From Pseudomonas gingeri (GTDB lineage: Bacteria > Pseudomonadota > Gammaproteobacteria > Pseudomonadales > Pseudomonadaceae): 64,000 nucleotides of DNA. The stretch covers positions 586,639 to 650,638 of the forward strand of contig NZ_JACAOR010000001.1 in the NCBI RefSeq assembly GCF_013386115.1. Direction: 5' to 3'. The notes below the pieces were generated by a model. That model was not told the DNA's origin. It saw only the letters and a program-made list of their open reading frames with translations, and ran no database searches. The position numbers and the translations under genes were made by a program. This document shows positions 9,538 to 17,808 of the stretch, piece by piece. The number at the start of each line of letters is the position of its first letter. The first letter of the stretch is position 1.

Positions 9538-9540
9538 GGG

Positions 9541-10197
9541 TCAGCTCCCGTAACTGAGGATCAGGCCGTGCATCAGGCGTGACCAACCGCTCAATGCGAC
9601 GAACAGGAAGATTTTCAGCGGAATCGAGATCAGCGTTGGCGAAACCATCGACATGCCCATGGCCATCAGCACATTGGCCACCAGCAGGTCCACCACCAGG
9701 AACGGGATATACAACAGGAAGCCGATCTCGAAGGCGCGGGTCAGCTCGGAGCTGACAAAGGCCGGAATCAGCACCACCAGGTCGTCGTCGCGCAATTGCT
9801 CACGGGCCTCCGGCGACCATATGGTCTCGGTGGCCTGGACGAAGAAACCGCGTTCCTGGACATTGGCGAACCGCGCCAGGTGCGCCTGTAGCGGCGGCCG
9901 CAGGGCATCGCCGAGGGCCTTGACGTCCTCGACGTGCTCCAGGTTGATGCTGTGCCCTTCGACCTGGCGGTACATGTCGCCGATCAGCGGCGTGGTGACG
10001 TACACCGAGAGAATCAGGGCGATGCCGTACAGCACCAGGTTCGGCGGCGTCTGCTGCACACCGAGGGCGTTGCGGATCAGGAACAGTACCACCGAGATCT
10101 TCATGAAGCCGGTCAGGGTCACCACCGCCAGCGGGATCAGCCCGATGGTAGCGACGACCAGGATGATCTCGATCAGATTGGGCTGGTAGCCGGTCAT
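9541..10197 (-). CDS. sctR: T3SS export apparatus protein SctR
   Basis: FliP/YscR/HrcR-family protein of 218 residues. It has an N-terminal hydrophobic hairpin containing FMKISVVLFLIRNALGVQQ-like family sequence, a periplasmic middle part, and C-terminal membrane helices with LVVDLLVANVLMAMGM. It is the main subunit of the export gate pentamer. The start at 10197 overlaps the sctQ stop (ATGA). Confidence 0.97.
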   Translation of the reverse strand: MTGYQPNLIEIILVVATIGLIPLAVVTLTGFMKISVVLFLIRNALGVQQTPPNLVLYGIALILSVYVTTPLIGDMYRQVEGHSINLEHVEDVKALGDALRPPLQAHLARFANVQERGFFVQATETIWSPEAREQLRDDDLVVLIPAFVSSELTRAFEIGFLLYIPFLVVDLLVANVLMAMGMSMVSPTLISIPLKIFLFVALSGWSRLMHGLILSYGS

Positions 10198-11246
10198 GGC
10201 GTGGCAAAACTCAGGACCCGCACGCCCAGGCCGTCGCCGATGCGCACCAGTTGCCCCTGGCCCAGCTTGCGGCCGTTGACCAGCAGTTCGACGCCGTCCT
10301 GCAATTGCGGGGTCAGCAACAGCAGGCTGCCGGCACCCAGTTCGCGCAACTGCGCCAGCGACACCTCGACGCTGCCGGCCTGGCACACCAGTTTCAGGGG
10401 CAGGTCGTCCAGTTGACTGTCCAGGCTGGCATTGCTGTCGACATCACTCATTGCATTCTCCATGTCAGGGGGCACCGGTTGCGGCGCTTCGATCAAACAG
10501 AAATGGCTGCCGTCACTGCGGCCACGGGCTTGCAGGCGTTCGGCCAGGGTCAGGCGCAACTGGTCGGCCGGGAGGTAGTCGAGCATCACCACGTCGCCCG
10601 GACGCAGGCTGCGCAGATCACTCAGGCTCAAGGGCGCATGGCCGGCTTCGATACGGCCGTCCAGGCGCAGTTGGGGCAGCGGGTCGGCCTGCTTCGGCAG
10701 GTGTTCCTCCAGCAGCGAGGCGACCCAGTGCGCGGAAATCGGGGTCATTTCCAGGACCACCGGAAAAGCCGGGGCATCGCCCAGGCGAATGCTAACCGTC
10801 AGGCTCACGACAAAATTCGGGTGCTGCGGCAAACGCGAGCGCACGGCGACCTGAAGCGTCTTGCGCAGCCGTGCCTCGAGCGGCTCGATCAGCTCCAGCA
10901 GGGCCATTTCCGTCAACAGGGTCAGGGCCAGCGGGTCGAGGCTGCTGGTCGGGGCCTGGCCCAGCAGATCGCCGAGCAGGCTGTCGAGGGGCTGGGCCGG
11001 CACCAGCAGGCGCAGCGGCTCCTGCCCCAGGGTCAACAGCACTTCCCTGCTGCCCTGCAGGGCGCCGCCGGGGCTGGCCCACTCCACCGCCAGCGCCTGG
11101 CCGGCCAGCTCACCAACCCAGGGCCGACGCCGCTGATGCAGGCGATTGTTGAGCTTGACCAGCACCGGGTCGACCGCTTCCAGGCTGTCGACCAGGGGTT
11201 TGACCGGACGGGCCTCGGGCCAGGGTCCGGGCTCCTTGCAAGTCAT
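10194..11246 (-). CDS. sctQ: T3SS cytoplasmic sorting-platform (C-ring) protein SctQ
   Basis: A 350-residue FliN/YscQ/HrcQ-family protein. Two SpoA-type domains can be seen: one around residues 150-235, and the C-terminal one around 270-348, ending with the RIGDGLGVRVLSF-type fold element. SctQ forms the pods of the sorting platform with SctK, SctL and SctN. It is a single gene, unlike the split hrcQA/hrcQB of the P. syringae Hrp1 system, which supports the rhizobial-type assignment. Overlaps sctO upstream and sctR downstream by ATGA. Confidence 0.9.
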   Translation of the reverse strand: MTCKEPGPWPEARPVKPLVDSLEAVDPVLVKLNNRLHQRRRPWVGELAGQALAVEWASPGGALQGSREVLLTLGQEPLRLLVPAQPLDSLLGDLLGQAPTSSLDPLALTLLTEMALLELIEPLEARLRKTLQVAVRSRLPQHPNFVVSLTVSIRLGDAPAFPVVLEMTPISAHWVASLLEEHLPKQADPLPQLRLDGRIEAGHAPLSLSDLRSLRPGDVVMLDYLPADQLRLTLAERLQARGRSDGSHFCLIEAPQPVPPDMENAMSDVDSNASLDSQLDDLPLKLVCQAGSVEVSLAQLRELGAGSLLLLTPQLQDGVELLVNGRKLGQGQLVRIGDGLGVRVLSFATP

Positions 11247-11713
11247 GAACCGGAGCCCACGGCAGGCCGCGCCAGATCCGACTCTTCACGGGTTTCGCGG
11301 GTACCGCGCTCGACCCGTTCGCGACGTTCCACCAGGCTCTGCCAGGCCTCGGACTGACGCTGGCGCATCAGGCGCTCGCGCTGGCAGGCATCGCGCTGCA
11401 GTTCTTCGACCTGCAGCTTCTGCGACACCTCGCCGACCTGCTCTTCCAGCACATCCTGGCCCTCGGCCAGATCCTGCAGCCGGGCCTGGGCGGCCTGCCA
11501 GCTGGCCACCGACAGGCCACCTTCGAGCGAGGCATAGATCGCTTCGGCTTCGCGGGCGATGGATTCGCGGTGCTCGCGCAAGCGTTCCCTGGCCTGGTCG
11601 CGTTCGCTGCCGGTTTCCCGGACCCGTTGCTGCTGGGCCACCAGGGCGGTGGCGGCGCGTTGTTCACGCAGGACCCGAAGGCTCTGCAGACTCTGCAAGG
11701 TTTTGGTTTTCAT
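11243..11713 (-). CDS. sctO: T3SS central stalk protein SctO
   Basis: A 156-residue protein that is almost entirely charged and Gln-rich helix, consistent with the antiparallel coiled coil of the FliJ/YscO/HrpO stalk. The stalk couples the SctN ATPase to SctV. The family diverges quickly, so position between sctN and sctQ, size and coiled-coil composition are the main evidence. Translationally coupled to both neighbours by overlapping ATGA. Confidence 0.85.
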   Translation of the reverse strand: MKTKTLQSLQSLRVLREQRAATALVAQQQRVRETGSERDQARERLREHRESIAREAEAIYASLEGGLSVASWQAAQARLQDLAEGQDVLEEQVGEVSQKLQVEELQRDACQRERLMRQRQSEAWQSLVERRERVERGTRETREESDLARPAVGSGS

Positions 11714-13047
11714 GACAGTACCTGGTGCAGGCGATGAAGGGTTTCGGCCTGACTGCTGGGTTCGTGGGGGCCCTGACGCAGGAAGTCCTCGATGTCCGCG
11801 TGCCGGGCAATCGCTTCATCCGCCAGGGGGTCGCTGCCGCTGGCGTATTCGCCGATGCGGATCAACATTTCGATTTCGGCATGACGGGCCATCAGTTCGC
11901 GGACCCGCATCGCCAGGCGACGGTGTTCTTCACTCGCCACCTGCTCCATCAGGCGGCTGCGGCTGCGCAGTACATCCACCGCCGGGAAGTAGTTGCGTTG
12001 CGCCAGCTCGGCACTCAGGACAATGTGGCCGTCGAGGATCGAGCGGGCCTCTTCGGCCACCGGGTCGGTGGCCGCATCGCCTTCGGTGAGCACCGTGTAC
12101 AGCGCCGTGATGCTGCCGCGCGGCGCCGGTCCGGCGCGCTCGAGCAGGCGCGGCAAGGTGGAAAAGAACGATGGCGGATAGCCCCGGCGGGTCGGCGGTT
12201 CGCCCACCGCCAGGCCGATTTCGCGCTGGGCCCGGGCAAAACGGGTCAGGCTGTCCATCAGCAACAGGACATTGCGCCCCTGGTCACGGTGATACTCGGC
12301 CAGGGCCGTGGCGACGAACGCCGCGCGGACCCGTTCGGCCGCCGGCCGGTCGGACGTCGCCACCACCGCCACGGTCCGCGCCCGGGCCTTGGCATCGAGT
12401 TGCACGTCGAGCAACTCGCGGACCTCGCGACCGCGTTCGCCGATCAGGCCGATCACGATCACATCGGCCTCGCTGTTGCGAATGATGCTGGCCAGCAGCG
12501 AGGACTTGCCCACTCCCGGCTCGCCGAAAATGCCGATGCGCTGGCCCTGGGCCAGGGTCAGCAAACCATCGATCGAGCGCACGCCAAGGAACATCGGCCG
12601 CACGATCAGTTGCCGGGTAAACGGCGCAGGCGGCTCGGCGTGCAACGGGTAGGTCTCGAACAGGCCGCCGGGCAACTCGCCCTCGGCATCGAGGAAGTCG
12701 CCCATGGGACTGATGACCCGGCCCAGTTGGCCATCGCCGACCACCACGCCGAGGGATTCGCCGGTGGCGGTGATTTCGGTATGGGTCGACAGGCCTTCCA
12801 TCGAGCCGATCGGCGACAGGATCGCTTCGTCATCATCGAAACCGATGACTTCCGCCGCCAGGCTGCGGCCGCTGCCGGGATCGCGCAGTCGACACAGTTC
12901 ACCGATGCGCACCCCGGCGACACTGGCCCGCAGCAGCACCCCGCGAATACTGCGGATGGTGCCCTTGACCGGTCGTGGACGGGCAGCGGGCAGGCGCGAT
13001 TGCAGACGCGGCAACAGGTTGTCGAGGGCCACGCCCGGGCTGCTCAT
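11710..13047 (-). CDS. sctN: T3SS ATPase SctN
   Basis: FliI/YscN/HrcN-family ATPase of 445 residues, the hexameric motor that unfolds substrates and releases chaperones at the export gate. The Walker A sequence GEPGVGKSSL lies near residue 170, Walker B is VLLLMDSLTRFARAQREIGL near 255-275, and the family sequence GEPPTRRGYPPS follows. The N-terminal beta-barrel domain and C-terminal helical domain are complete. The start overlaps the sctL stop. Confidence 0.97.
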   Translation of the reverse strand: MSSPGVALDNLLPRLQSRLPAARPRPVKGTIRSIRGVLLRASVAGVRIGELCRLRDPGSGRSLAAEVIGFDDDEAILSPIGSMEGLSTHTEITATGESLGVVVGDGQLGRVISPMGDFLDAEGELPGGLFETYPLHAEPPAPFTRQLIVRPMFLGVRSIDGLLTLAQGQRIGIFGEPGVGKSSLLASIIRNSEADVIVIGLIGERGREVRELLDVQLDAKARARTVAVVATSDRPAAERVRAAFVATALAEYHRDQGRNVLLLMDSLTRFARAQREIGLAVGEPPTRRGYPPSFFSTLPRLLERAGPAPRGSITALYTVLTEGDAATDPVAEEARSILDGHIVLSAELAQRNYFPAVDVLRSRSRLMEQVASEEHRRLAMRVRELMARHAEIEMLIRIGEYASGSDPLADEAIARHADIEDFLRQGPHEPSSQAETLHRLHQVLS

Positions 13048-13637
13048 GAGCGGACCTCTTCGGCCTGGGGCAACAGGCCCCGGCGCAAGCCGGCCAGTTG
13101 CGCGTCAAGGTCCAGTTCCACCGAGCCGACCGGACTGCTCAGCCGCGCCTGATGGGCCGCCAGTTGCTCATCGGCCTCCACGGTCACGCCCGGCGTCGGC
13201 AGCGGGTCGGCCGCCAGGGCCTGGCGCACTCCGTCGAGATGGACGCGCGGCACGTACAGGGTCAGCGCCTGGTCCTGGCGAAAGGCGCCCATGGCCTTGC
13301 GGGTACAGCGCAGGATGCGTTCGCCAGCGTCCATTTCGTCCATCACTTCACGGGCAATGTTCAACGCCAGGTCGGCCAATGCGCTTTCCAATCCGTTGAG
13401 GTAGGCATCGACCTGTCGGGCGGTGTCCTGAAGCAGAAGCGCCGCCTGTTGCGCCCCTTCCCGCTCGGCGCTGGCGAAGCCTTCGGCCCGGGCTTCGGCC
13501 AGCCACTGCTGGCTGTCGTTGCGGATCGCCAGGGCTTCCTCGCGGGCGGCTTCGAGAAAGGCGAAGCCATCGCGCCAGGCATCGGCTTCGCTGGCTCGCA
13601 GGATGCGCCCGCCCGGGCGGCTCGGCAGTTCACTCAT
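13044..13637 (-). CDS. sctL: T3SS stator protein SctL
   Basis: FliH/YscL/HrpE/NolV-family protein of 197 residues. It has a long Ala/Glu-rich helical N-terminal half and a C-terminal domain ending SSPVGSVELDLDAQLAGLRR, which matches the family's conserved end. SctL dimers link the SctQ pods to the SctN ATPase and regulate its activity. Start and stop both overlap neighbouring genes (sctK, sctN). Confidence 0.93.
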   Translation of the reverse strand: MSELPSRPGGRILRASEADAWRDGFAFLEAAREEALAIRNDSQQWLAEARAEGFASAEREGAQQAALLLQDTARQVDAYLNGLESALADLALNIAREVMDEMDAGERILRCTRKAMGAFRQDQALTLYVPRVHLDGVRQALAADPLPTPGVTVEADEQLAAHQARLSSPVGSVELDLDAQLAGLRRGLLPQAEEVRS

Positions 13638-14274
13638 CGCGGCTCTCCTTGTCGGGGTCTTCTTCGGCGGACAGCAGTGCGGCCGCGCCGCGCACGATTT
13701 CGATATCCCGGCTCAGGCGTGCCTGGTCGAACCGCGGGCTGTCCAGGCGCAGGCTCAACCAGCCCTTGAGCGATTCGGGTTGCAGGTGCAGCCAGGCGGC
13801 GACGCAGGTCTGGCCGTCACGCTCGATGGCTGCCACCAGCTCGGCGGGGTCGCGCAGCAGGTCGGCGGCACCGGCCAGGGCCGGCAGGCTCAGGGCCTGG
13901 GCGAACACTTCGGCGCCGAGGCGCTGGTGCAATTCGCCGAGCACTTCGCCGCGAATTTCCCGGCGCAGGGTCGCGCCATGCCAGATCGCCCCGCAGAGCC
14001 TGCTCAGGCGGGAAAACGCCAGGGGACTCAGGAGCAATACCGGCAGGTCCGCAGGGTCGGGCTCCGGCACTTCGGCCCAGGGCGACAATTCGAAACGCTC
14101 GCGCAGCAGGCGCAGCAGCCGGCCCTCGAAACGCGAGAGGTTGCGCAGGGCCTCCAGTTGCCCGGCCGGAACCGCACCTGAGAAACACTCGGCCAGGCTG
14201 TCAGGGCCGATGAAGGTCAGCGGGCGCGCCGTCAATCGCTGCCAGCGTTCGAGCAGATCCGAAGACGAATTCAT
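13630..14274 (-). CDS. sctK: T3SS sorting-platform adaptor SctK
   Basis: A 214-residue soluble protein of the YscK/HrpD/NolU kind, which connects SctQ to the cytosolic face of SctD. The sequence is Leu-rich and poorly conserved in the family; recognisable parts are the AAWLHLQPESLKGWLSLR stretch and the position between sctJ and sctL. The ATG at 14274 overlaps the sctJ stop, and the 3' end overlaps the sctL start by 8 bases. Confidence 0.85.
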   Translation of the reverse strand: MNSSSDLLERWQRLTARPLTFIGPDSLAECFSGAVPAGQLEALRNLSRFEGRLLRLLRERFELSPWAEVPEPDPADLPVLLLSPLAFSRLSRLCGAIWHGATLRREIRGEVLGELHQRLGAEVFAQALSLPALAGAADLLRDPAELVAAIERDGQTCVAAWLHLQPESLKGWLSLRLDSPRFDQARLSRDIEIVRGAAALLSAEEDPDKESRDE

Positions 14275-15053
14275 GGGTTTTCCTTCAGCGGGTACAAGGC
14301 GACCGCGCCGCGTTGCTGACGCAGACGCCACAACAGCACGGCGGCCAGCCCGGCAATCGCCAGCAGCAATCCGCCGAACAGCAGCCAGGCCCAGGCAAGG
14401 TTGTCGGCGACGATCCACAGGCCCATGAAACGCGCCAGTGGCGGCTGTCCCTGGCCCTTGCCGGGCACGGCGGCAGCCTTGATCGCGGTTACCGAGACAC
14501 CGTCATAGCTCAGCCCGGAAATGCCGTTCGCCACCAGGGTCTTGATCTGCGGAATCAGCGGATCGATAGCCACGCCGGGGTCGTAACGCACCAGCACCGA
14601 GGCCGATGAAGGTGAAATCACCCGTTTGAGCAGGTCGTTGTCCGGCAGCACCACATGCACCCGGGCCGAAAGAATGCCGTCGATCTGCGACACCGAGTGC
14701 GACAGTTCCTCGCTCAGGGCATAGACCATCTGCGCCCGCTCCTGGACCGGCGACGACACCAGGCCGTTGCCCTTGAACACCTCGCCCATGTTGGAGAAGT
14801 TCTGCTGCGGCAGGCCGGCGGCATCGAGCAGCGCCATGGCCTGGGCGAAGCGATCCTTGGCCACCACCACGGTGAGGCGGCCGTCATCCTGGACCTTGCG
14901 GCTGGCCGGGACGCCGTCGCGCAGCAGCACCGCGACCATCGCGTTGGCCTCGCGCTCGCCGAGGTTGCTGTAGAGGTCCATGTCACAGGCCTGGAGCAGG
15001 CAGGCGGTGACCAGGACGATGACGAAGCGCGACATGCGCTGGGCTCTGGACAT
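14271..15053 (-). CDS. sctJ: T3SS inner-membrane ring lipoprotein SctJ
   Basis: PrgK/YscJ/HrcJ/NolT-family lipoprotein of 260 residues. The signal peptide ends in a lipobox (LLQAC, Cys at about 20), followed by the family start DMDLYSNLGEREANAMVAVL. Two periplasmic ring-building domains follow, then a C-terminal membrane helix at about 218-245. It forms the inner-membrane ring with SctD. The ATG at 15053 comes 4 bases after the sctI stop; the in-frame extension upstream is antisense-like and not used. Confidence 0.97.
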   Translation of the reverse strand: MSRAQRMSRFVIVLVTACLLQACDMDLYSNLGEREANAMVAVLLRDGVPASRKVQDDGRLTVVVAKDRFAQAMALLDAAGLPQQNFSNMGEVFKGNGLVSSPVQERAQMVYALSEELSHSVSQIDGILSARVHVVLPDNDLLKRVISPSSASVLVRYDPGVAIDPLIPQIKTLVANGISGLSYDGVSVTAIKAAAVPGKGQGQPPLARFMGLWIVADNLAWAWLLFGGLLLAIAGLAAVLLWRLRQQRGAVALYPLKENP

Positions 15054-15057
15054 CGGT

Positions 15058-15522
15058 TTATTGCCCTCGCAACAGGGTATTGGCGGCGCCGGAGATCTGC
15101 GTGGCGCCACGAACCACCATTTGGGTTTCGATGGAGTAGTCGAACATCCGGCTGAGGGAGTGCACGACCTGATCCAGGTGCTGGTCGGTGACCTTTTTCG
15201 GCGGTTCGCCGCCGCTGGCCGTACTGCCGCTGGCGGCGTTGGGACTGGCGGCACCGGGCCCGGCCACCGGCGGGTTGCTCGCCGGCGGACCGTTGCCCAG
15301 GGCATCGGCCCGTTCGGCAAAGGTCCGCGAGCGGTCGATGAAACCGTTCAGGCGCTCCATCAGGTTGCTACCGATCTGGTGCGGGCTCGCCCCTTCGGGC
15401 ATGCCGCTCCTGGCGCTGTTGGCCATATGCTCGAACAGGTTCTGCGAAGCCTCGAGGCCACCCTGCCCTCCGGCAGGCGGCGCCGCCGCTGTCGCTGTTG
15501 TCGCCGCTAGACTCACTGTCAT
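15058..15522 (-). CDS. sctI: T3SS inner rod protein SctI
   Basis: A 154-residue protein with an Ala/Gly/Pro-rich N-terminal half. Its conserved C-terminal helix ends SIETQMVVRGATQISGAANT, the pattern of the YscI/PrgJ/NolB inner-rod family. The rod anchors the needle to the export gate. It lies directly upstream of sctJ, as nolB does before nolT in rhizobia. No cleavable signal is present, as expected for a T3SS-exported subunit. Confidence 0.85.
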   Translation of the reverse strand: MTVSLAATTATAAAPPAGGQGGLEASQNLFEHMANSARSGMPEGASPHQIGSNLMERLNGFIDRSRTFAERADALGNGPPASNPPVAGPGAASPNAASGSTASGGEPPKKVTDQHLDQVVHSLSRMFDYSIETQMVVRGATQISGAANTLLRGQ

Positions 15523-15559
15523 GGTGTCACCTCAGGTGGGTTGGAAGCCGGAGCCTGGA

Positions 15560-15781
15560 TCATTCGTCGCCGTCGTCGTCCGCCATGGCGTCGTTGAGCA
15601 GCTCGTTGAGGCGCGGCATGATGATGAATTGCCCGCCGATCTGGATGGCGCCCTGGACCATGAAATCGGTGATCTTCTGGTCGTCGCTGCTGCTGTCGGC
15701 GGCCTTGTCGACCGCCGCGTCGAACTTGCTCTTGGCATCGACTGGAGGGGTGCCGCCGCCTTCGATTGGATTGACTGCCAT
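15560..15781 (-). CDS. Small protein, candidate T3SS needle/pilus subunit
   Basis: A 73-residue acidic protein with a strong ribosome-binding site (AAGGAG, 8 bases before ATG). It has a flexible Pro/Gly N-terminus, a helix starting near residue 17 (SKFDAAVDKAAD), a central Ile/Gly-containing stretch (MVQGAIQIGGQFIIMPRLNE, residues 41-60) and an Asp-rich tail. Size, lack of a signal peptide and position between rhcC1 and sctI suit a needle (SctF) or NopA/HrpA-like pilin, but no residue signature proves it. It could instead be a small exported accessory protein. Confidence 0.5.
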   Translation of the reverse strand: MAVNPIEGGGTPPVDAKSKFDAAVDKAADSSSDDQKITDFMVQGAIQIGGQFIIMPRLNELLNDAMADDDGDE

Positions 15782-15830
15782 GATGTATCTCCTTCAAGTG
15801 GGATTGCCTGGGGGTTCAGGGATTGCAGGG

Positions 15831-16412
15831 TCACTCGGTGCTGACCGTGTTGCCACGAAAGACCCGCACGCCTCGCTCCCGGGCCACCACGGGCACGGCG
15901 GCGGGACGCTGCAGGTCAAGGTGTTGCTGGATCAGGGCGAGATAGGCCGGGGGGCCGGAGACGAACAGTTCGTCGTCCACCGGCCCGGCGTGCGTCGACA
16001 GGTGTTCGCCGAACACATCGAGATCGTCCAGGTAGGCCTGCAGTTGCTCGCGGCCCACGCCACGGGTCTTGAACAGGCGGGTGGCGGTTTCTTCGTCGGT
16101 GCTGATAGAGAGCACGTTGCCGTCGAAGAACCAGGTCAGGCCGTTGGCGTCGGTGACCAGGTCGAGAAACTCGCCGGCGGTCCTGGCCCGCACATGGTTG
16201 CGGGCCTTGCCGCGGACCTTGTCGGACATCACCACCACAAGGTCGAGGTTGTGCCCGAACTCTTCCAGCGCGCCGCGTACGTCCTGCTCGATCAAGACAT
16301 AGGCATAGGGCCGGGCGTACCAGACCGGCTCGTCCGCCGCCCGGGCAAGCCCGCAGGACAAGCTGCCCAGCAGCACCAGCACGGTCATCAGGAACCGCAG
16401 CGAATCAGTCAT
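15831..16412 (-). CDS. rhcC1: RhcC1-type N-terminal secretin fragment protein
   Basis: A 193-residue exported protein with a signal peptide (residues 1-22, ending GLARAAD) followed by N0/N1-like secretin domains, including WYARPYAYVLIEQDVRGAL and a WFFDGNVLSISTDEE segment. There is no secretin pore domain. Rhizobial T3SSs split the secretin into RhcC1 and RhcC2 in just this way, and here too the gene heads the main operon. ATG 16412 has GGGAG at good spacing; ATG 16433 upstream would add seven residues before the signal peptide. Confidence 0.85.
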   Translation of the reverse strand: MTDSLRFLMTVLVLLGSLSCGLARAADEPVWYARPYAYVLIEQDVRGALEEFGHNLDLVVVMSDKVRGKARNHVRARTAGEFLDLVTDANGLTWFFDGNVLSISTDEETATRLFKTRGVGREQLQAYLDDLDVFGEHLSTHAGPVDDELFVSGPPAYLALIQQHLDLQRPAAVPVVARERGVRVFRGNTVSTE

Positions 16413-16554
16413 GGCACGGACTCCCGAAGACATTTTCCGGCAGCCTGGACATAAAGCAGCCGGGCCGCATTTCAGGGTCGATAAAATGACTTTCGGGTGT
16501 CACACTCGCTGTCCAAGCTGTCATGTGTTCCCCCTTGCCTGAGGAGTTCCAGTC
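16413..16554. promoter_or_regulatory. Divergent promoter region between rhcC1 and the TadD-like gene
   Basis: This 142-base gap must hold promoters for the 9-kb rhcC1-sctU operon and for the TadD-like gene. No convincing Hrp box (GGAACC-N15/16-CCACNNA), sigma-54 site or sigma-70 pair could be picked out in either direction. GTTCC at 16546-16550 gives a half Hrp box on the minus strand with no -10 partner. The plus strand has GAGGAG at 16541-16546, placed to serve the TTG start at 16555. Confidence 0.4.
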
Positions 16555-17352
16555 TTGCCCAAGCCCTTCCCGTCCGCCCTGTTGCTGTTGAGCAGTCTGT
16601 TGCTGGTGTCCTGTGCCGGCGCCCCCGACGGAGCGAGCGGCAGCGGCGGCGACAGCTACCAGCGGTTCATGCGCCTGGCCAATGACGTCAACGGGCGCGG
16701 CGATCCGGGCACGGCGGCGGCGCTGTATGAAAAGGCCGCGGCGCAACCGGGGGCCGGTATCGAGGCCTGGCAGAAGCTCGGTCAGGCGCGCCTCGACAGC
16801 GGCGACGCCCGGGGTGCCGAACGCGCGTTCCAGCAGGGCCTGGAGCTCAAGCGTGACGACCCCACGGCGCTGCTGGGCCTGGGGACTGCGCAACTGCGCG
16901 AAGGCAAGCTCGACCGTGCAGCGGTTTCCCTGACTCAGGCGGCGAGCGCGCTGAACACGCCGCAGGCCTACAACCGGCTGGGTATCGCCCAGGTACTGCG
17001 CGGCCAGACCGGCGACGCCCAGGCGGCTTTCAGCAAGAGCCTGGGCCTGGCCCCCACCGATCTGGATACCCAGTGCAACCTGGCCCTGGCCTATGCCCTG
17101 GGTGGCGAGGCCGATCAGGCCCTGGGCAGTATTCGTCAGGTCAGCCAGTCGCCCCGGGCGCAGCCCCGGCACCAGCGCAACGAACTGCTGATCCTGGTAC
17201 TGGCTGGGCATGAGGCGCAGTTGAGCACGCTGGCGCTGGACGATATCGCGCCGGCCGAGCAGCAACGGCTGCTGGTCGAAGCCCGACGCATCAAGGCCAT
17301 CGCCGATCCAGCCGCCCAGGCGCGGGAACTGGGGTTGGTGGACAGTCACTGA
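16555..17352 (+). CDS. tadD: TadD-like TPR lipoprotein
   Basis: A 265-residue lipoprotein: a hydrophobic signal peptide, lipobox LLVSC with Cys at 20, then about five TPR-type repeats. It resembles TadD/PilF-type lipoproteins that help secretins assemble in the outer membrane. It starts at TTG with GAGGAG eight bases upstream. It is the only plus-strand gene inside the T3SS block, divergent from rhcC1 and convergent with the CpaD-like gene 26 bases away. Its likely job is to pilot the CpaC-like secretin of this system (inference from family and neighbours). Confidence 0.8.
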   Translation: MPKPFPSALLLLSSLLLVSCAGAPDGASGSGGDSYQRFMRLANDVNGRGDPGTAAALYEKAAAQPGAGIEAWQKLGQARLDSGDARGAERAFQQGLELKRDDPTALLGLGTAQLREGKLDRAAVSLTQAASALNTPQAYNRLGIAQVLRGQTGDAQAAFSKSLGLAPTDLDTQCNLALAYALGGEADQALGSIRQVSQSPRAQPRHQRNELLILVLAGHEAQLSTLALDDIAPAEQQRLLVEARRIKAIADPAAQARELGLVDSH

Positions 17353-17378
17353 TCCGTCCCCCTGGGTTACGCTCTTGC

Positions 17379-17792
17379 TCATCGAGCGGCCCCCGTGCTG
17401 GTCTGGGCTTCCTGCGCCGCTTCGCGGCGTTCCTGCTTCTGCCGGTCCTGTCCGTCGATATAGATCCGTGCCGCCCGGCCTACCGGCGCGGCCATGGTCG
17501 GACCGGTGTCGCGGCCCCGGACCAGATCCTGGCGCTGCTCGACCATCTGCAACAGGTTCAGGTTATTGGCGCAGCCCAGGGGCAAGGTCGAGCTCAGGTC
17601 CGGCTCGTCGCCCACCACTTCGCGATTGGTCAGTGGCGGTTTCTGGCACTCCACCGGGATCAGCCCGGCGCGCCCGCTGGCATCGCGGGCACTGAGGTAA
17701 TCCGGGGAATAGGCCACCGGTTCGAGATGGGTCTTGCAGGCGCTCAGCAGCACCAGTGATGTCAGGGCGGAAATCAACGACAGGCCTTTCAT
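17379..17792 (-). CDS. cpaD: CpaD-like outer-membrane lipoprotein
   Basis: A 137-residue lipoprotein with a signal peptide and lipobox (LLSAC, Cys at 19), then a short domain with two Cys (ECQKPP and PLGCANNLNLLQMV). The GCANNLNLLQMV pattern is typical of the CpaD family of Tad pili, found near the secretin there too. It is the last gene of the sctD operon, 16 bases after the secretin gene. It is shorter than free-standing CpaD proteins. It probably works with the secretin at the outer membrane. Confidence 0.75.
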   Translation of the reverse strand: MKGLSLISALTSLVLLSACKTHLEPVAYSPDYLSARDASGRAGLIPVECQKPPLTNREVVGDEPDLSSTLPLGCANNLNLLQMVEQRQDLVRGRDTGPTMAAPVGRAARIYIDGQDRQKQERREAAQEAQTSTGAAR

Positions 17793-17808
17793 GGTCTCGG
17801 CTCCCGGA

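Noticed and set aside
8447..9586. SctT as a 379-residue protein with a long N-terminal extension
   Set aside because: The extension is the out-of-frame overlap with sctS and part of sctR and is not protein-like; ATG 9262 fits the family.
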